Positions 1 through 27,494 of a DNA stretch of 64,000 nucleotides are shown in pieces. The translations under genes and the position numbers were made by a program. How positions within the stretch are numbered: the first letter of the stretch is position 1; each line of letters opens with the position of its first letter. The notes beneath the pieces are model-generated. The model was not told where the DNA came from and did not search any database. It saw only the letters and a list, made by a program, of their open reading frames with translations. Source of the stretch: Desmodesmus armatus (taxonomy: Eukaryota > Chlorophyta > Chlorophyceae > Sphaeropleales > Scenedesmaceae); assembly GCA_007449985.2 (NCBI GenBank), contig VIIQ02000768.1:183431-247430 (forward strand). Direction: 5' to 3'.

Positions 1-852
1 GGCTAGAACACCTCTGCATTGTCCGCGTGCACTTTGGTGACGTGTGGATGCAGCCTGATCTCCCCAGCGGCGCTTTGCAACAGCTGCAACAGCTCACGTA
101 CCTGGAGCTGGGGTACCTCCACCTCAAGCGCCCTAGTCAGGGGCAACCCACTCTACAAGCCCTGCAAATGCTACCCCACCTAGCCAAGCTGCGGCTTGCG
201 AGCAATAGTCTTGACACCATGAGTGCAAGCTTCCTTTCAGACTTGCACAACTTGACTTCGCTTGAGTTGTCTGGCTTTGTTTTGAAGTCAGGAGGCCTGT
301 CTGGCAGCACCCAGTTGCAGCATCTGGCACTGCTGCACGCGTCTTCTGATGCAGCAGGGGTTGCACAGATGATGTCCCAGCTGCACCCCTTGCAGCAGCT
401 CACAGAATCGATCGGGCGGGACAGCTACACAGCCATTTTTGAGGGCAACACCCTCGCAACAGCGGCCTACTCAGCCCTAACAGCCAGCAGCAAGCTGCAG
501 CGCCTGCAGTTCAGCTCCTGCAGGCTGCCGTCAGGAGTATGGCAGTACATGTTTCCTGCTGGCAGGCAGCTGCCAGACCTGCAGGTCCTAGACATCTCCG
601 GTGTCAAACAGCCATGGGGCCTGAATGCCCCACCGCAAGACGGCAGCTGCCTACTCAGCTGCTGTCGTGCCCTGCAGCACCTGGACATGCGGCGGCTGCA
701 GTACCGCACAAAGCTGCTGGCCCCACTCACGGGGCTCAGTGGATTGCGCACACTGCTGTTGGCCGCAGATGACCGGAGATGAGGGTTTGCCTGCGGTGTG
801 TCAGCTGACGGGGCTAAAGGAACTGTACGTCAGAAATTTGAGTGTCCTTCCA

Positions 853-1115
853 GAAGTGGGTTTCCGGGGTTCTAGAACCCAGGGCTGCAGAAGTCCAGTG
901 GGAAACACCCCCCCTTCCAGCAGTGGCCTTCTGGAAAGGGGGGCGATTCCGGAAGCCCTGTGGAAGGCATCTTCTAGAAACAGACGTCTTCTGTAACAGT
1001 GTTTACAGAAGGTATACTGGAAACCCTGTATTCCGGAAGTCGCCTGCCAGAAACCGCCTTCCGAAATGGTGGGAAACCAGCTTCCGGAAGCGCGTGGCTT
1101 CCGTAAGCCCGTATG
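853..1115 (+). repeat. TTCCGGAAG-rich dispersed repeat, copy 1
   Basis: This block has repeated TTCCGGAAG and TTCTAGAA palindromes. Its first 150 bases match, in reverse complement, the block at 36794-36937 in an intron of the YciO-like gene. Shared landmarks include the CCAGCAGTGGCCTTCTGGAA core next to a C or G run. Two copies 36 kb apart in opposite orientation indicate a dispersed, probably non-autonomous, element. Confidence 0.6.
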
Positions 1116-2697
1116 TGATTTTATTCTTTTTGCTGTTGCTATGTGCCTGCTGTGTACATGGTGACCAGGGTTGGCAATGCAGACTGTGGTACAAGGCTTG
1201 TGGTCACACCATGCTACTGCTGCTGCACCACTGCTGAAGTGCATACTGGCAGGATGATTGCTGACTGACTGGTGGCACCAGTAAAAACAGAAGGCAAACA
1301 GCAGTTGCAGGCCTGCCGTAATGCACTGAGGACCCAGGATGCACTCAGGCTTGATGGAGGCACGCACACCTCTTTACATCAGACACACAAGCACAACACA
1401 GACAGTGTGCCAGCACAGCTCCCTATGATAGCAACTGGCCTGGCATGCCCAACCACACAGCGTAGACTGTGACAGGCTATGCAATCACAGGAGGCGACCC
1501 AATGTGGTCTTGACAGACACCGGCAGGCACCATCATCATGATGATGTCTACTAGTATGGCAGGGACGCTGGCGTCGCTGGCGGCTGAGCAGGCAGGATCA
1601 GCAGCCTGCTTGACACAAGCACTCTCACACGCAATGCCATAAAACTGATTGCCCTCTACAACTATAGATTGCAGCAACCTAAGACCTGAACAGTAAGCAG
1701 CCTGCGGCTGGGCGACTCAACCGTTGCACTGATCAAATCACAGAGTCACCAATTTGGTACTTCCCACATTGTCTGTACATTCACTGCTTCGGAAGCAGTG
1801 CAGTGCTGACAGCGATCAACACCGTGCAACACAAACACAGACACCGTGACAGTGACTGTGACACATACACAGTGGCACCGTGTGTGACACACACTCTGTC
1901 ACACACAGCCAACTACTCCTGCTCTGTCACACCCAACCACCATGGTGTGACTCTGTGGAGTCCTGGATACTAGTAGTACTGCTTGCAACTACTAGTAGCT
2001 ACTATATATATTAGAAACACAACATCACTGATCATCAGTATGGCATATTGACGTGTGATGCCACCTTGAGGTGCAGCTGCCACCTTGCGGTGGCTGACGT
2101 GCAACTGGACATGCCCAAGCAGGACCACATCAACATACACATCAGATACACTTTACACACCAGAAGCCTACACACATACACACAAGGGACCATATCCTGG
2201 TGGTGCAACATCTTGCCGTCTGCCTTAGTTGCCCGCGTCGGCCTCGTCTTCACCCACAAGTGCCTCCAGCCTCTCATCGTTTGCCACATCCCTCTCAATC
2301 TCTGGGGTGATGTAGTGGGTGTGCTTCTCGTCATGCACCACCAGCCTGTCGCCGAGGCGGCCCTTGTCAATCTGATTGCGCACCCACACCACTTTCTTGA
2401 TGATGCCCAGCTGGTGGTTGGGGTTGCTCGCCAAGTTCAGGGGGTCACGCAGCTTGCGCTCCATCTGCATGCAGCAGCAAGGCGGGGCAGTTGGGGACAT
2501 TCATCAAGATTTGAAGTGGGCTCTTGCCGCCATAGGGTGCAGACACAACAGTGCAGTAGCTTACAAGCTTCCGCTTGAAGATGAGTCTTCAGGCGTGTGA
2601 TGTTGCGGCTGTCACCTCATCAGCTACCGTAGCTAACCTTTCACATCACCATTACCACAGCACTGTACATAGTATGTGTGGTTCTCTAGTAGGGCGA
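858..2697. mobile_element. Insertion of about 1.85 kb inside the LRR gene copy
   Basis: Seen by comparison with the paralogue at 4069-5913: LRR coding sequence stops near 857 and resumes near 2698, where the paralogue is continuous. The insert begins with TTCCGGAAG-rich repeat sequence (853-1115). It has a GTGACAC/GTGTCAC-rich palindromic stretch around 1840-1935 and an open minus-strand reading frame at 2225-2464. I could not see clear terminal inverted repeats or a target-site duplication, so the element class is open. Several successive insertions are also possible. Confidence 0.5.
2225..2464 (-). CDS. Unidentified protein, probable 3' terminal exon
   Basis: An open frame of 79 codons, beginning with an ATG right after an acceptor-like TGCATGCAG on the minus strand and ending in TAA. 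The composition looks like real protein: MERKLRDPLNLASNPNHQ at the start, then VVWVRNQIDKGRLGDRLVVH, and an acidic end (RLEALVGEDEADAGN). I do not recognise the family. It lies inside the sequence inserted in the LRR gene, so it may be cargo of a mobile element or the end of a gene moved with it. A TGTAA signal on the minus strand lies about 70 bases after the stop (plus-strand TTACA at 2153-2157). No upstream exon was found with confidence. Confidence 0.4.
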   Translation of the reverse strand: MERKLRDPLNLASNPNHQLGIIKKVVWVRNQIDKGRLGDRLVVHDEKHTHYITPEIERDVANDERLEALVGEDEADAGN

Positions 2698-3131
2698 AGC
2701 AGGGGTTGCTGCCGCAACTGACACAGCTGCAGCAGCTGACTGCGCTGACTCAGCGATGTATGATACATTGGCCCGGTCAATGGTGGTGATTTTATGCGGC
2801 TCGACTTCTCTTGCCAGGTGAGATGCGTGTGCTGGGTTGTACCCCACCTGTGTGAGGTGATGCGCTTAGGCTATTATGCGCATGCGCTGCCATACTAACA
2901 GTCCGAAATCAGGAGTATGTTGCGCGGCTTTCATGTTGCCACCAGGTGTTGCGCAAGCGCCAAAATACGACATCATGCACCGGGTTTGGACCCGTGGCCT
3001 GGAGCTCACAACCACAGCTTCATGTGTGACTTATTTTGTGGATCATGATAACGCTGCCAGGCTCATTCATGCTAGCAGTGTGGGGCCCATAAGCGGGGAC
3101 TTCGCTGACAGCTGTGTTGCATGCTTGGCAG

Positions 3132-3233
3132 GCCCCTGATGACGAGCCCGTGTGGCGCCAAGTGTTTCGGCCTCACGTCGACTACTGCGACTCACAAGGG
3201 GCAATGGAGGCGGTTGAGGCGATGTCAGAGTAA
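3132..3233 (+). CDS. C-terminal exon of the broken LRR gene copy
   Basis: The exon follows a GGCAG acceptor and reads 33 codons to TAA, starting APDDEPVWRQVF. It matches in length and sequence the 102-base last exon of the neighbouring LRR gene at 5812-5913 (APGDQPVWRQVL). The match is clear over the first third and then diverges (ending EAMEAMSE-like here, RVAAALAE there). Both copies stay open in the same frame, which supports coding use of this exon in the ancestral gene. Confidence 0.5.
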   Translation, partial: APDDEPVWRQVFRPHVDYCDSQGAMEAVEAMSE

Positions 3234-4068
3234 TGGCCGCATGAGCAAAGCAGCTACATGCGGCTTCTTGGTGCCTACAGCTGTACACACTTGGGGGGTT
3301 GGAAACGCACATTGAGCATCAGCGTGTCACACGGTGCCATTTGCACAGTGTTGCGCCATGACTGTGTTGTGATGTGTCATGTTCGTGATGACGGCATGGG
3401 GTTGTTTGTGTTTCAGCAGGATGTGATCAGCCGGCACAAGTATGTTTTGCTTAGGCCTTGATGCCCGGCATGCCTGACGTTCATCAGTATGCCTGGCGGC
3501 GGTGTGATACCCTTGCGTCCATGTGAAAGGCGATGAAGCTGCCAGTACTGGTCAGCATCATGAGGCAGGCAAGGGAGTTGCAATGTGTCACATGGGAGGT
3601 TGTAACCACAGAGATGTCTGACTGCATTGCAATGCAGGCTGCGTTGGTTGGGATGTGAAGGGTGACATCAGCACTGTTCACTAGTGCTAGTGAAAAGTGA
3701 CCAGCAGGATCACACAAGTGACACTGCGTAATACATACACAGCTTGAAATGGGCGCACGTTCTTTCATCAGTGTGAAACTTCTTATATAAAGCTATCAGC
3801 AGGGACGATGGGGCACCCCGCTCAGATCTTGATCACCCCGCCACATCAAATCACGAGCATTCCGCTGGGGCACACAGTAAACAAGTTTGCAGGGTGTCCA
3901 TTTTGAAGAGGGATCATCCTCAACCGCCAGCGACAGGAGCACCAAAGGTAGCACCACAGCAGTAGTCCTGGAAAGACCAACTACTGATGTTTGCTGTGTG
4001 TGCTGCATCCCGTACACCTCAGCACACTGCTTCGGCATTCAATCGTGCACACACTCACCACATAAGTG
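3234..4068. other. Spacer between the two LRR gene copies
   Basis: No coding region, RNA gene or known repeat was recognised here. It would hold the 3' UTR of the broken copy and the promoter of the intact one. Confidence 0.4.
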
Positions 4069-5913
4069 ATGGCGCCGATTTCCTGTGTCCTGCATTACAG
4101 GATGGCAAGTGTGACATCAGCACCGTCCTTGCTGGCACTGCCAGAGTCCTGCCTGCTGGCAGTGTTGCAGCACTTTGCAGCTGACGACCGGCGCAGCTTA
4201 TTTAGTGCCGCCAGAGCCCACAGCAGGCTGCACCAGGCAGCTGTGCTGGTGCCCATCTCCACAGCAGTGGTCAAACAGCAGCAGCAGGCAGATAGTGTGC
4301 TTGCGTACATGGCTAAGTACGGCCACATTGACAGCATCCAACTCGGGGCTGTGGGAGGAGCAATAATCCTCCGCCAGCTGCCCCCCACTCTGCAGCTACA
4401 CAGCCTCCACCTGGACAACCTATACCTGCAGCTTCACCCAGCCGATGGCTTCCCTGGTGTGCTAGGGGCTGCAAGAGCAGCAGCCCTCAAGCAGCTGCGG
4501 CTCAGCATGTGTGAGATACTCCTTCCAGCTCCTTGGACGTATGGGGGCTCCTTGGACACAGCGCTGGCGCAGCTGCCTGCTGGGTTGGAGCACCTCTCCA
4601 TCAACGTACTGCTTCTGTACGATATGGACGGGTCGCTGCCCACCAGCGTGTTGCAGCGGCTGCAGCAGCTGACTTACCTAGAGCTCGCTCACATCGATGT
4701 CAAAGGCCCTGATGACACCCACCATGACCTCCAGCCCCTACATGCCTTGACAGCGCTGGTGGACCTCCGGCTGCGGAGGCTTGTGGGGGACAACACCAGC
4801 ATCACTGCTAGCATGGTGTCAGGTGCCCACAACCTGACGCGCCTGGAGCTGCCAGAGACAGCAACAGGTTTGGTGTTCGATCCACTTGTGCTTGCTGGCA
4901 AGACCCAAATGCAGCACCTGCACCTGTGCAATGTAGAAGTCCATGTGGAAGGGGAGTTGTTGCTGCTGCTGCAACACCTGCAGCAGCTGACGCACCTCTG
5001 CCTGTCGCAATGCTTGGGGGTTGTGGACGACACCCCCCCTGCAGCAGCCTACGCAGCTCTGACAGCAAGCAACAAGCTGCAGCACCTCGACATCAGCGGC
5101 TGCACGCTGCCGGCAGGTGCGTGGCAGCACGTGTTTCCTACTGGCATGCGTTTGCCTCACCTGCAGTACCTGGATATTTCATGGGTTGGACAGGCAGGTG
5201 CTCGGGACACAGGCCCCGAAGGCAGCCGCCTTGTCAGCTGCTGCCCTGGTTTGAAGTCCCTCTACATGAAAGGCTTGCCGAAGCCCCTGCAGGCCCCACC
5301 GCAGGGGCTGAGCAGACTGCACACGCTGCACTGTGGTCGGTATGGCGAGGAAAGCCTTGGGGTGGTGTGTCAGCTGACTGAGCTGAGGGACCTAAGCCTG
5401 GGAGCACCTTCAACATCAGATGGCGGGCTGCAGACAAGGGGGCTCCCAGAGGGGTTGTTGCTGCAGCTGACACAGCTGCGGCAACTCACCTCTCTGGCGT
5501 TTGCGGGCATCATCAACCGCGCTTGGCATCGTGTGGACTTGTCAGGTGAGTTGAATGGTGGCTCCCTTGATGCACATTTTCCATAGACGCCTCAAGCGTG
5601 CCGGGCCACACCAACGTTGCCGCCCACCGTGTAGTAGGCAACACCAATATCGCCACCCAGTAGTAGTTGAACCACTTGTATCGTGTTGTTGCATGTACAT
5701 AAACATTTTTTTACATGCCAAGCCGCTTGCAGTGCAAATCCTTACGTTGCGGCAGCATGCTGTGAGTCCCACCGACGAAGCTTGTGTCTTGATTGGTGTT
5801 GTGCCTTGCAGGCCCCTGGTGACCAGCCCGTGTGGCGGCAGGTGCTGCGGCTGTACCTCAACCACTATGACCCCGCACTGGCACAACGGGTGGCGGCAGC
5901 ACTTGCGGAGTAG
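4069..5913 (+). CDS. Leucine-rich-repeat protein with F-box-like N-terminus
   Basis: The main exon is open from 4069 to about 5544. An ATG at 4102 (MASVTSAP...), just after an acceptor-like TTACAG, is an equally good start. Residues about 12-50 of that version (LPESCLLAVLQHFAADDRRS...) resemble an F-box: Leu-Pro near the start, then a helical bundle ending in SRLHQAA. About ten leucine-rich repeats follow (for example LTYLELAHIDVK, LQHLDISGCTLP). F-box/LRR proteins normally bring substrates to SCF ubiquitin ligases; that role is inferred. A last exon at 5812-5913 (APGDQPVWRQVL... to TAG) is conserved in the upstream paralogue. The donor at 5544/5545 is phase 1 and would not join it in frame, so the exact junction, or a base error nearby, is unresolved. 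Without splicing the frame stops at 5586. Confidence 0.7.
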
Positions 5914-7200
5914 CGGTGAGTGCACCCACAATGACGGTGCCACTGGTGGGGGGCCTTTTAGAAGGCTTTTGTGTAGTCAGTAGGACATCGTTGTTATTGG
6001 CATGACAGGGCATGACTCAAGCCTGGATCTGCGAGGTCAGGGCAGCCGCTGCCGCATTGCTTGAGTTCCTTATGTGTTTTACTTGCCTGTAGTGTGCTCT
6101 GTCCGATCGCTGCGCTTCTCGGCTGTACATTTGTCGCCAATGTTGTGTGTGAGTTCAGCACATGCGGTCCATGACCCTGGCTCTTGTGCTTTGCCGCCCC
6201 CTGTGCAGGCTTTCAGTTGACAAGTCTGGATGAACTGCACTCAGTGATGACTTTGTCTTCAGAAGTCAACAACGGCGCTGCCAGCAGCAACAGCAGCAAC
6301 ATGCTCTGCCAAGGGGCGATCTCATGCCTTTGCAGCGGTGCAACCGTTGGTTTTGCTAGTGTGTGCACAGTAGTCACTACTGTGACCGTTGGTTTTGCTA
6401 GTGTGTGCACTGTAGTCACTACTAGTAGTCACACTGCCGGGCAGCGCTGCCAGCCTGGCAGCCTGCAGCCGTTGATTGCACAAGGACACATTGCTGGGGC
6501 TGAAGGATGAAAGCAGTGACAGGGCGCACAACTCGATCGCGTGGTATGTGTCACCCGCACCTTGGTTGTTGAAGCTGTCGGCGCTCAACTGCCAGCAGTG
6601 AATGGGGCATGAGGTGTGGTGAATCTGGCGCTTGATGTCCGAGTGCGTTATTGCAGAATGCAACATGCAGCGTCGCACAAAGCAATATACAGCGTCGCAC
6701 AAAGCTCTCGAAGCTGACTAACCTGTGTGCGCCCCCGTGGTGTTACCACATGATGACTCATTTATGAGGGTCGGGATGGGGTTGGGGTGGTTGAAGTGGG
6801 AGGGAAAGTGTGCGACATGAGAGATGAACACTGCTTGGGCTGAAGGACGAAAACAGTATCAGGGCGCACAACTCAATCGAGTGGTATGTGTCACCTGTAC
6901 CTTGGTTTTTGGCGGACGCGCGTGCATGGTTGAGCTGTCGGCACTTGGTTGTTGATGTTGTCAAACATCAATGTACAGTATGCGGAGTGACCTCTGTTGG
7001 CTTTTGCGCATGATGTTGGAGTGCGTTGTTTGCACAATGCAACACGCAGCGTTGCACAATCTCTCAGAGTTGAGGCACCTGTGTGCGCCACAGTGGTGCA
7101 CCCCATGGCGAGGGTAGGGTTACCACCGGTGGGGTGATGGCGGTGGGGTGGGGGTGGGGTGGGGTTGGTGAAGTGCGAGGAAGAGTGTGCGACACGCAAT
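5914..7200. other. Region with tandem repeats and minus-strand exon-like fragments
   Basis: A direct repeat at 6346-6424 reads GTTGGTTTTGCTAGTGTGTGC twice except for small changes. Two diverged copies of one segment lie at about 6498-6600 and 6838-6920. Read on the minus strand both give GDTYH(A/S)IELCAL followed by a SSFSP-like end, preceded by an FNNQG-like or AKNQG-like stretch. They resemble the partial exon copies seen in the better-understood genes of this window, but no full gene could be built. Confidence 0.35.
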
Positions 7201-7224
7201 TTGAACACTGCTGCATGTCTTCCG

Positions 7225-7400
7225 TGTCCCAAGCAGCTCAACAGTGCACATACTAAAATGTGATCGAGATCTTCTCCCCCCTGAGCTGTCACAAACTTTG
7301 AATTTGACCTCCGAACAGCACTCAACTCTTCCTCTGAATCTTTCTTGAAGGTTTCAGGAAGCTCAAAGGTTGTGCGATAGCTCTTGCCAGATCATGCTGC
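7225..7400 (-). CDS. Possible exon of an unidentified minus-strand gene
   Basis: The minus strand reads openly through KSYRTTFELPETFKKDSEEE and on to LSAVRRSNSKFVTAQGGEDL, a charged stretch with protein-like composition. It is followed by a HILVCALLSCLGH segment that resembles the fragments at 6498-6920. A second open stretch in another frame lies just upstream (minus 7584-7363, with TVYAVQYMFGQLEMDAQFVD). The two cannot be joined without an unseen intron or a base error. The family is unknown. Overlap with the first exon of the plus-strand aminotransferase gene argues for caution. Confidence 0.25.
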
Positions 7401-7582
7401 TGTGTGCAGTGTCGGTTTCGGCCTTAGTCACGCGATCCACGAACTGTGCATCCATTTCAAGCTGCCCAAACATGTACTGGACTGCATAAACAGTGGCAAG
7501 GGACTGGATACAGTCTGTGCTGGCGTTGACAGCGGTATCTGTTGCTATCCTCCTGTGACTGTACTGCTGTTGCCACCCAGCC

Positions 7583-25053
<17,471 letters not shown>

Positions 25054-25311
25054 AACCGTTTCAATTATTTTGGCAGCAGCAGCAGCAGCAGCAGTATCGG
25101 CAGCAGCAGCAGCAGCACGGGGCCGTGCAGTGGCAGCAATAGCATCAGCACTGCGTTGGCTGCTGTGCTTCTGCGATGTTCGAGTGAATGCCTGGTGCAT
25201 CGGCCATGCATGCAGCCCGGGGGGGGGGGGGGGTTGCAGCTGCCTCAGTGGAGGCTGACGTGGCAGCAGGCAGGGAGGCAGCGTGCGACGACCACGAAGA
25301 ACACAACTGAA

Positions 25312-26497
25312 CAAGCGGCAGCAGCAGCAGCAGAAGCTGTAGCAGCAGCAGCAGCAGCAGGATGTGACCTGCTGGGCCGTGCAGTGGCAGCAACATCAGC
25401 AGCAGTTTGTCGGTGTTGGTGTGCTTGTGTGGCCAATGAGTGGTGTGCCTGGTGCATATATATGGGCCATACATGCAGGGTGGAGGTTGCAGCAGTACTC
25501 AGCACCAATGTAGCAAATTGGCTGTATAATGGCAAGCGGCGGCGGCAGCTGCAGCACATCTGTGCCGCTTGCGGCCGTTACGAGTATGCGCTTCTGGATT
25601 GGCAGGCATGCAGCATTGAGAGTCTCCGTGAAAGCTATGTGCTGGCACAATTTTGGTTCGAGCCGTTGTCTTTGGTTTGCCATTATGATGCTCATACACT
25701 CTCAGTTGGGGTAGTGATGCACCAGTTGGGGTGTATAACTACCCCTGGGGACAGATGATTCAGTCTAGCTTGTGGCTTTTTAAGCTGTAAACCGTGACTC
25801 GTATGCCTGACAAGGCAAGCATCAGTCATCCAATAGAGGGGGCCTGGACTTGCCGCCAGGAGTGTCATGCCCAGCTGGAGGGGGGGGGGGGGGGGACTTG
25901 CTTCCTTCCACAGCTTCAGCCTCTACGATCATACTACAATGCACACGTTTTCCTGTGTAGTGCAGCAAGTTCATTAGCTTGAGGATGCGTGATACAATGA
26001 CCTTACAGACGAATGAGGGAGAACAAGCCAGCAGCAAAGCAACGGCAGTACACTCACTGACTGTCGAAACCTGAACCGCAGTACACGAAAAGACAAGTCA
26101 CAAATAGGGCGATTTGCTGTTCCAAGCAAGGATTTACTTGCTGTTGTATCGCATACGAGACGAGGGAGGACCACCATGCCGATTTACTGAACCATCAAGA
26201 CAGCTATAGGTGAGTGTATCTTGGACGTGTCCCAGGTTCTACGTAAAGCACATGCGAATCTTTCTATGTTATCACGTATAACTTAATTCAAATATCCGCA
26301 GCTATATGCGGTCCATGGGTCTTCCCAGCACCAGGTTCTACCACAGACACACACTGTTGGCTGTCTCTGCCTTTGCTAATGTCAGCCCAGCAACAGCATG
26401 CAGTGCCGTCCGAAGTAGACATGGATCTTTAAGGACACTTGCACACCTCGAGACGTTGCCATATGGCCACATGCACCCCTCCCTCTCCCCCACTCAA

Positions 26498-26535
<38 letters not shown>

Positions 26536-26642
26536 TGCTGCTGTTGCTGCTGCTGTTGCTGCTGCTGTTGCAATCTGGTGCTGCTGATGTTGTGCTGCTG
26601 TTGTTGGTGTCCTTACCATGCTGTTTTCATGGTGTGTGTCAG
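25312..26642. other. 3' UTR copy, spacer and CTG-rich intron
   Basis: This stretch contains the second copy of the aminotransferase 3' UTR (to about 25440) and no defended gene. An interrupted (CTG)n/(TTG) tract lies at 26504-26571. Earlier exons of the next gene probably lie here but were not found. Confidence 0.35.
25786..25790 (+). promoter_or_regulatory. TGTAA polyadenylation-type signal
   Basis: TGTAA is the usual volvocine poly(A) signal. This one lies 733 bases after the aminotransferase stop, a normal 3' UTR length for such algae. Confidence 0.3.
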
Positions 26643-27446
26643 ATGGAGTTGCCTACTCCATGGGGCTCAGGAATGAGCTCCGCGGCACAGGTGAGGGGCT
26701 TAGTGAAGGCAGGGCGCATGGGGCAGGGGGGGGGATGGCTGTTGCAGCATCAAAGGTAGAACGCACTAATCTGCACATGTGGAAATCGGGTGACTGGAGG
26801 GGCTTTGTGCATGCCCTGGGGGAAAGGGGCTTGCATGTCCTAGGTGCTTCAAGGACAGTAAGGAAAGGTGATTACAGGATATGAGAGCTCCGCGGCACAG
26901 GTAAGGGGCAGGGCTTAGCGCATGGGACGCATGGGGCGTGCGCGTGGGTGGTGGGGGGGTGCATGTTTGCAGCAGATTACAAACAAATGTTTGCCCGCAC
27001 ATGTGACAATCGAGGGGGGTCCTTTGCACATGCCCTGGGGGACACGGGGATTGCTTGATTGTTGCAACGAGGGCAGGTGGGGAAGGATGTGCCAGGCACA
27101 GGGGGGGGGGGGGGAGGGGTTCCAACAAGGATAGACGCGTGACGTGAAGTGATTCGGCTGGTGGGACTGAAGGAAGAAAGTGAGGGTGTTGACTGTACAG
27201 CTCAGAATGGGGCAAACACGAGGGGGCCAGCACACCATGTGGCTCAGATACGCGTGCACCCAGTTCTTCTCTCACTGTACTGCTATTGCTACTGCTGCTG
27301 CTGCTGCTGCTGCTGCGGTACATACGCAGGTGTGTGGGGCTTCATAAAGGCCTCACGCAAACCAGCCGAGGGAGGTCAGCCTCCCCCTAAGCCCCAAAAG
27401 CCAGTCCCTCGCAAGAAGGATGTGGCCAAACCACCCAGTCAGCGCT

Positions 27447-27448
<2 letters not shown>
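26643..27448 (+). CDS. Unidentified protein, last two exons
   Basis: Exon 26643-26690 follows TGTGTGTCAG and, in phase 1, reads GVAYSMGLRNELRGTG. It joins 27330-27448 after CATACGCAG, giving VWGFIKASRKPAEGG and then a proline/lysine-rich tail ending VAKPPSQR and TAA. The junction is in frame. The 3' end of the first exon, GAGCTCCGCGGCACAG plus GTAAGG, recurs at 26886-26901, again as a partial copy. A (CTG)n tract lies in the intron just before the acceptor. TGTAA at 27986-27990 could end the transcript. The family is not recognised, and the 5' exons are missing from this model. Confidence 0.45.

Positions 27449-27493
<45 letters not shown>
27449..27493 (+). repeat. (CAG)15 directly after a stop codon
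   Basis: CAG repeats start within two bases of the TAA at 27446-27448, so they would lie at the start of the 3' UTR of the preceding gene. Confidence 0.85.

Positions 27494-27494
<1 letters not shown>

Larger units (their letters stand above)
1..2817 (+). pseudogene. Leucine-rich-repeat protein gene, 5'-truncated by the window edge, frameshifted and interrupted
   Basis: Leucine-rich repeats (repeated LxxLxxL blocks such as LQQLTYLELGYLHL) read in one frame from base 27 to 782. They match, block for block, the intact neighbour at 4069-5913. Compared with that neighbour, this copy loses frame near 775-785: the expected VCQLTGLKELYV block continues one frame over to about 857. It then meets foreign sequence. 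The LRR match resumes at about 2698 (LLPQLTQLQQLTALT) and runs to a donor-like site at 2817/2818, where the paralogue has its own candidate donor. The C-terminal exon is at 3132-3233. I infer a tandem duplicate that has been broken. LRR proteins of this kind usually bind other proteins, but this copy is unlikely to make a full product. Confidence 0.7.
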
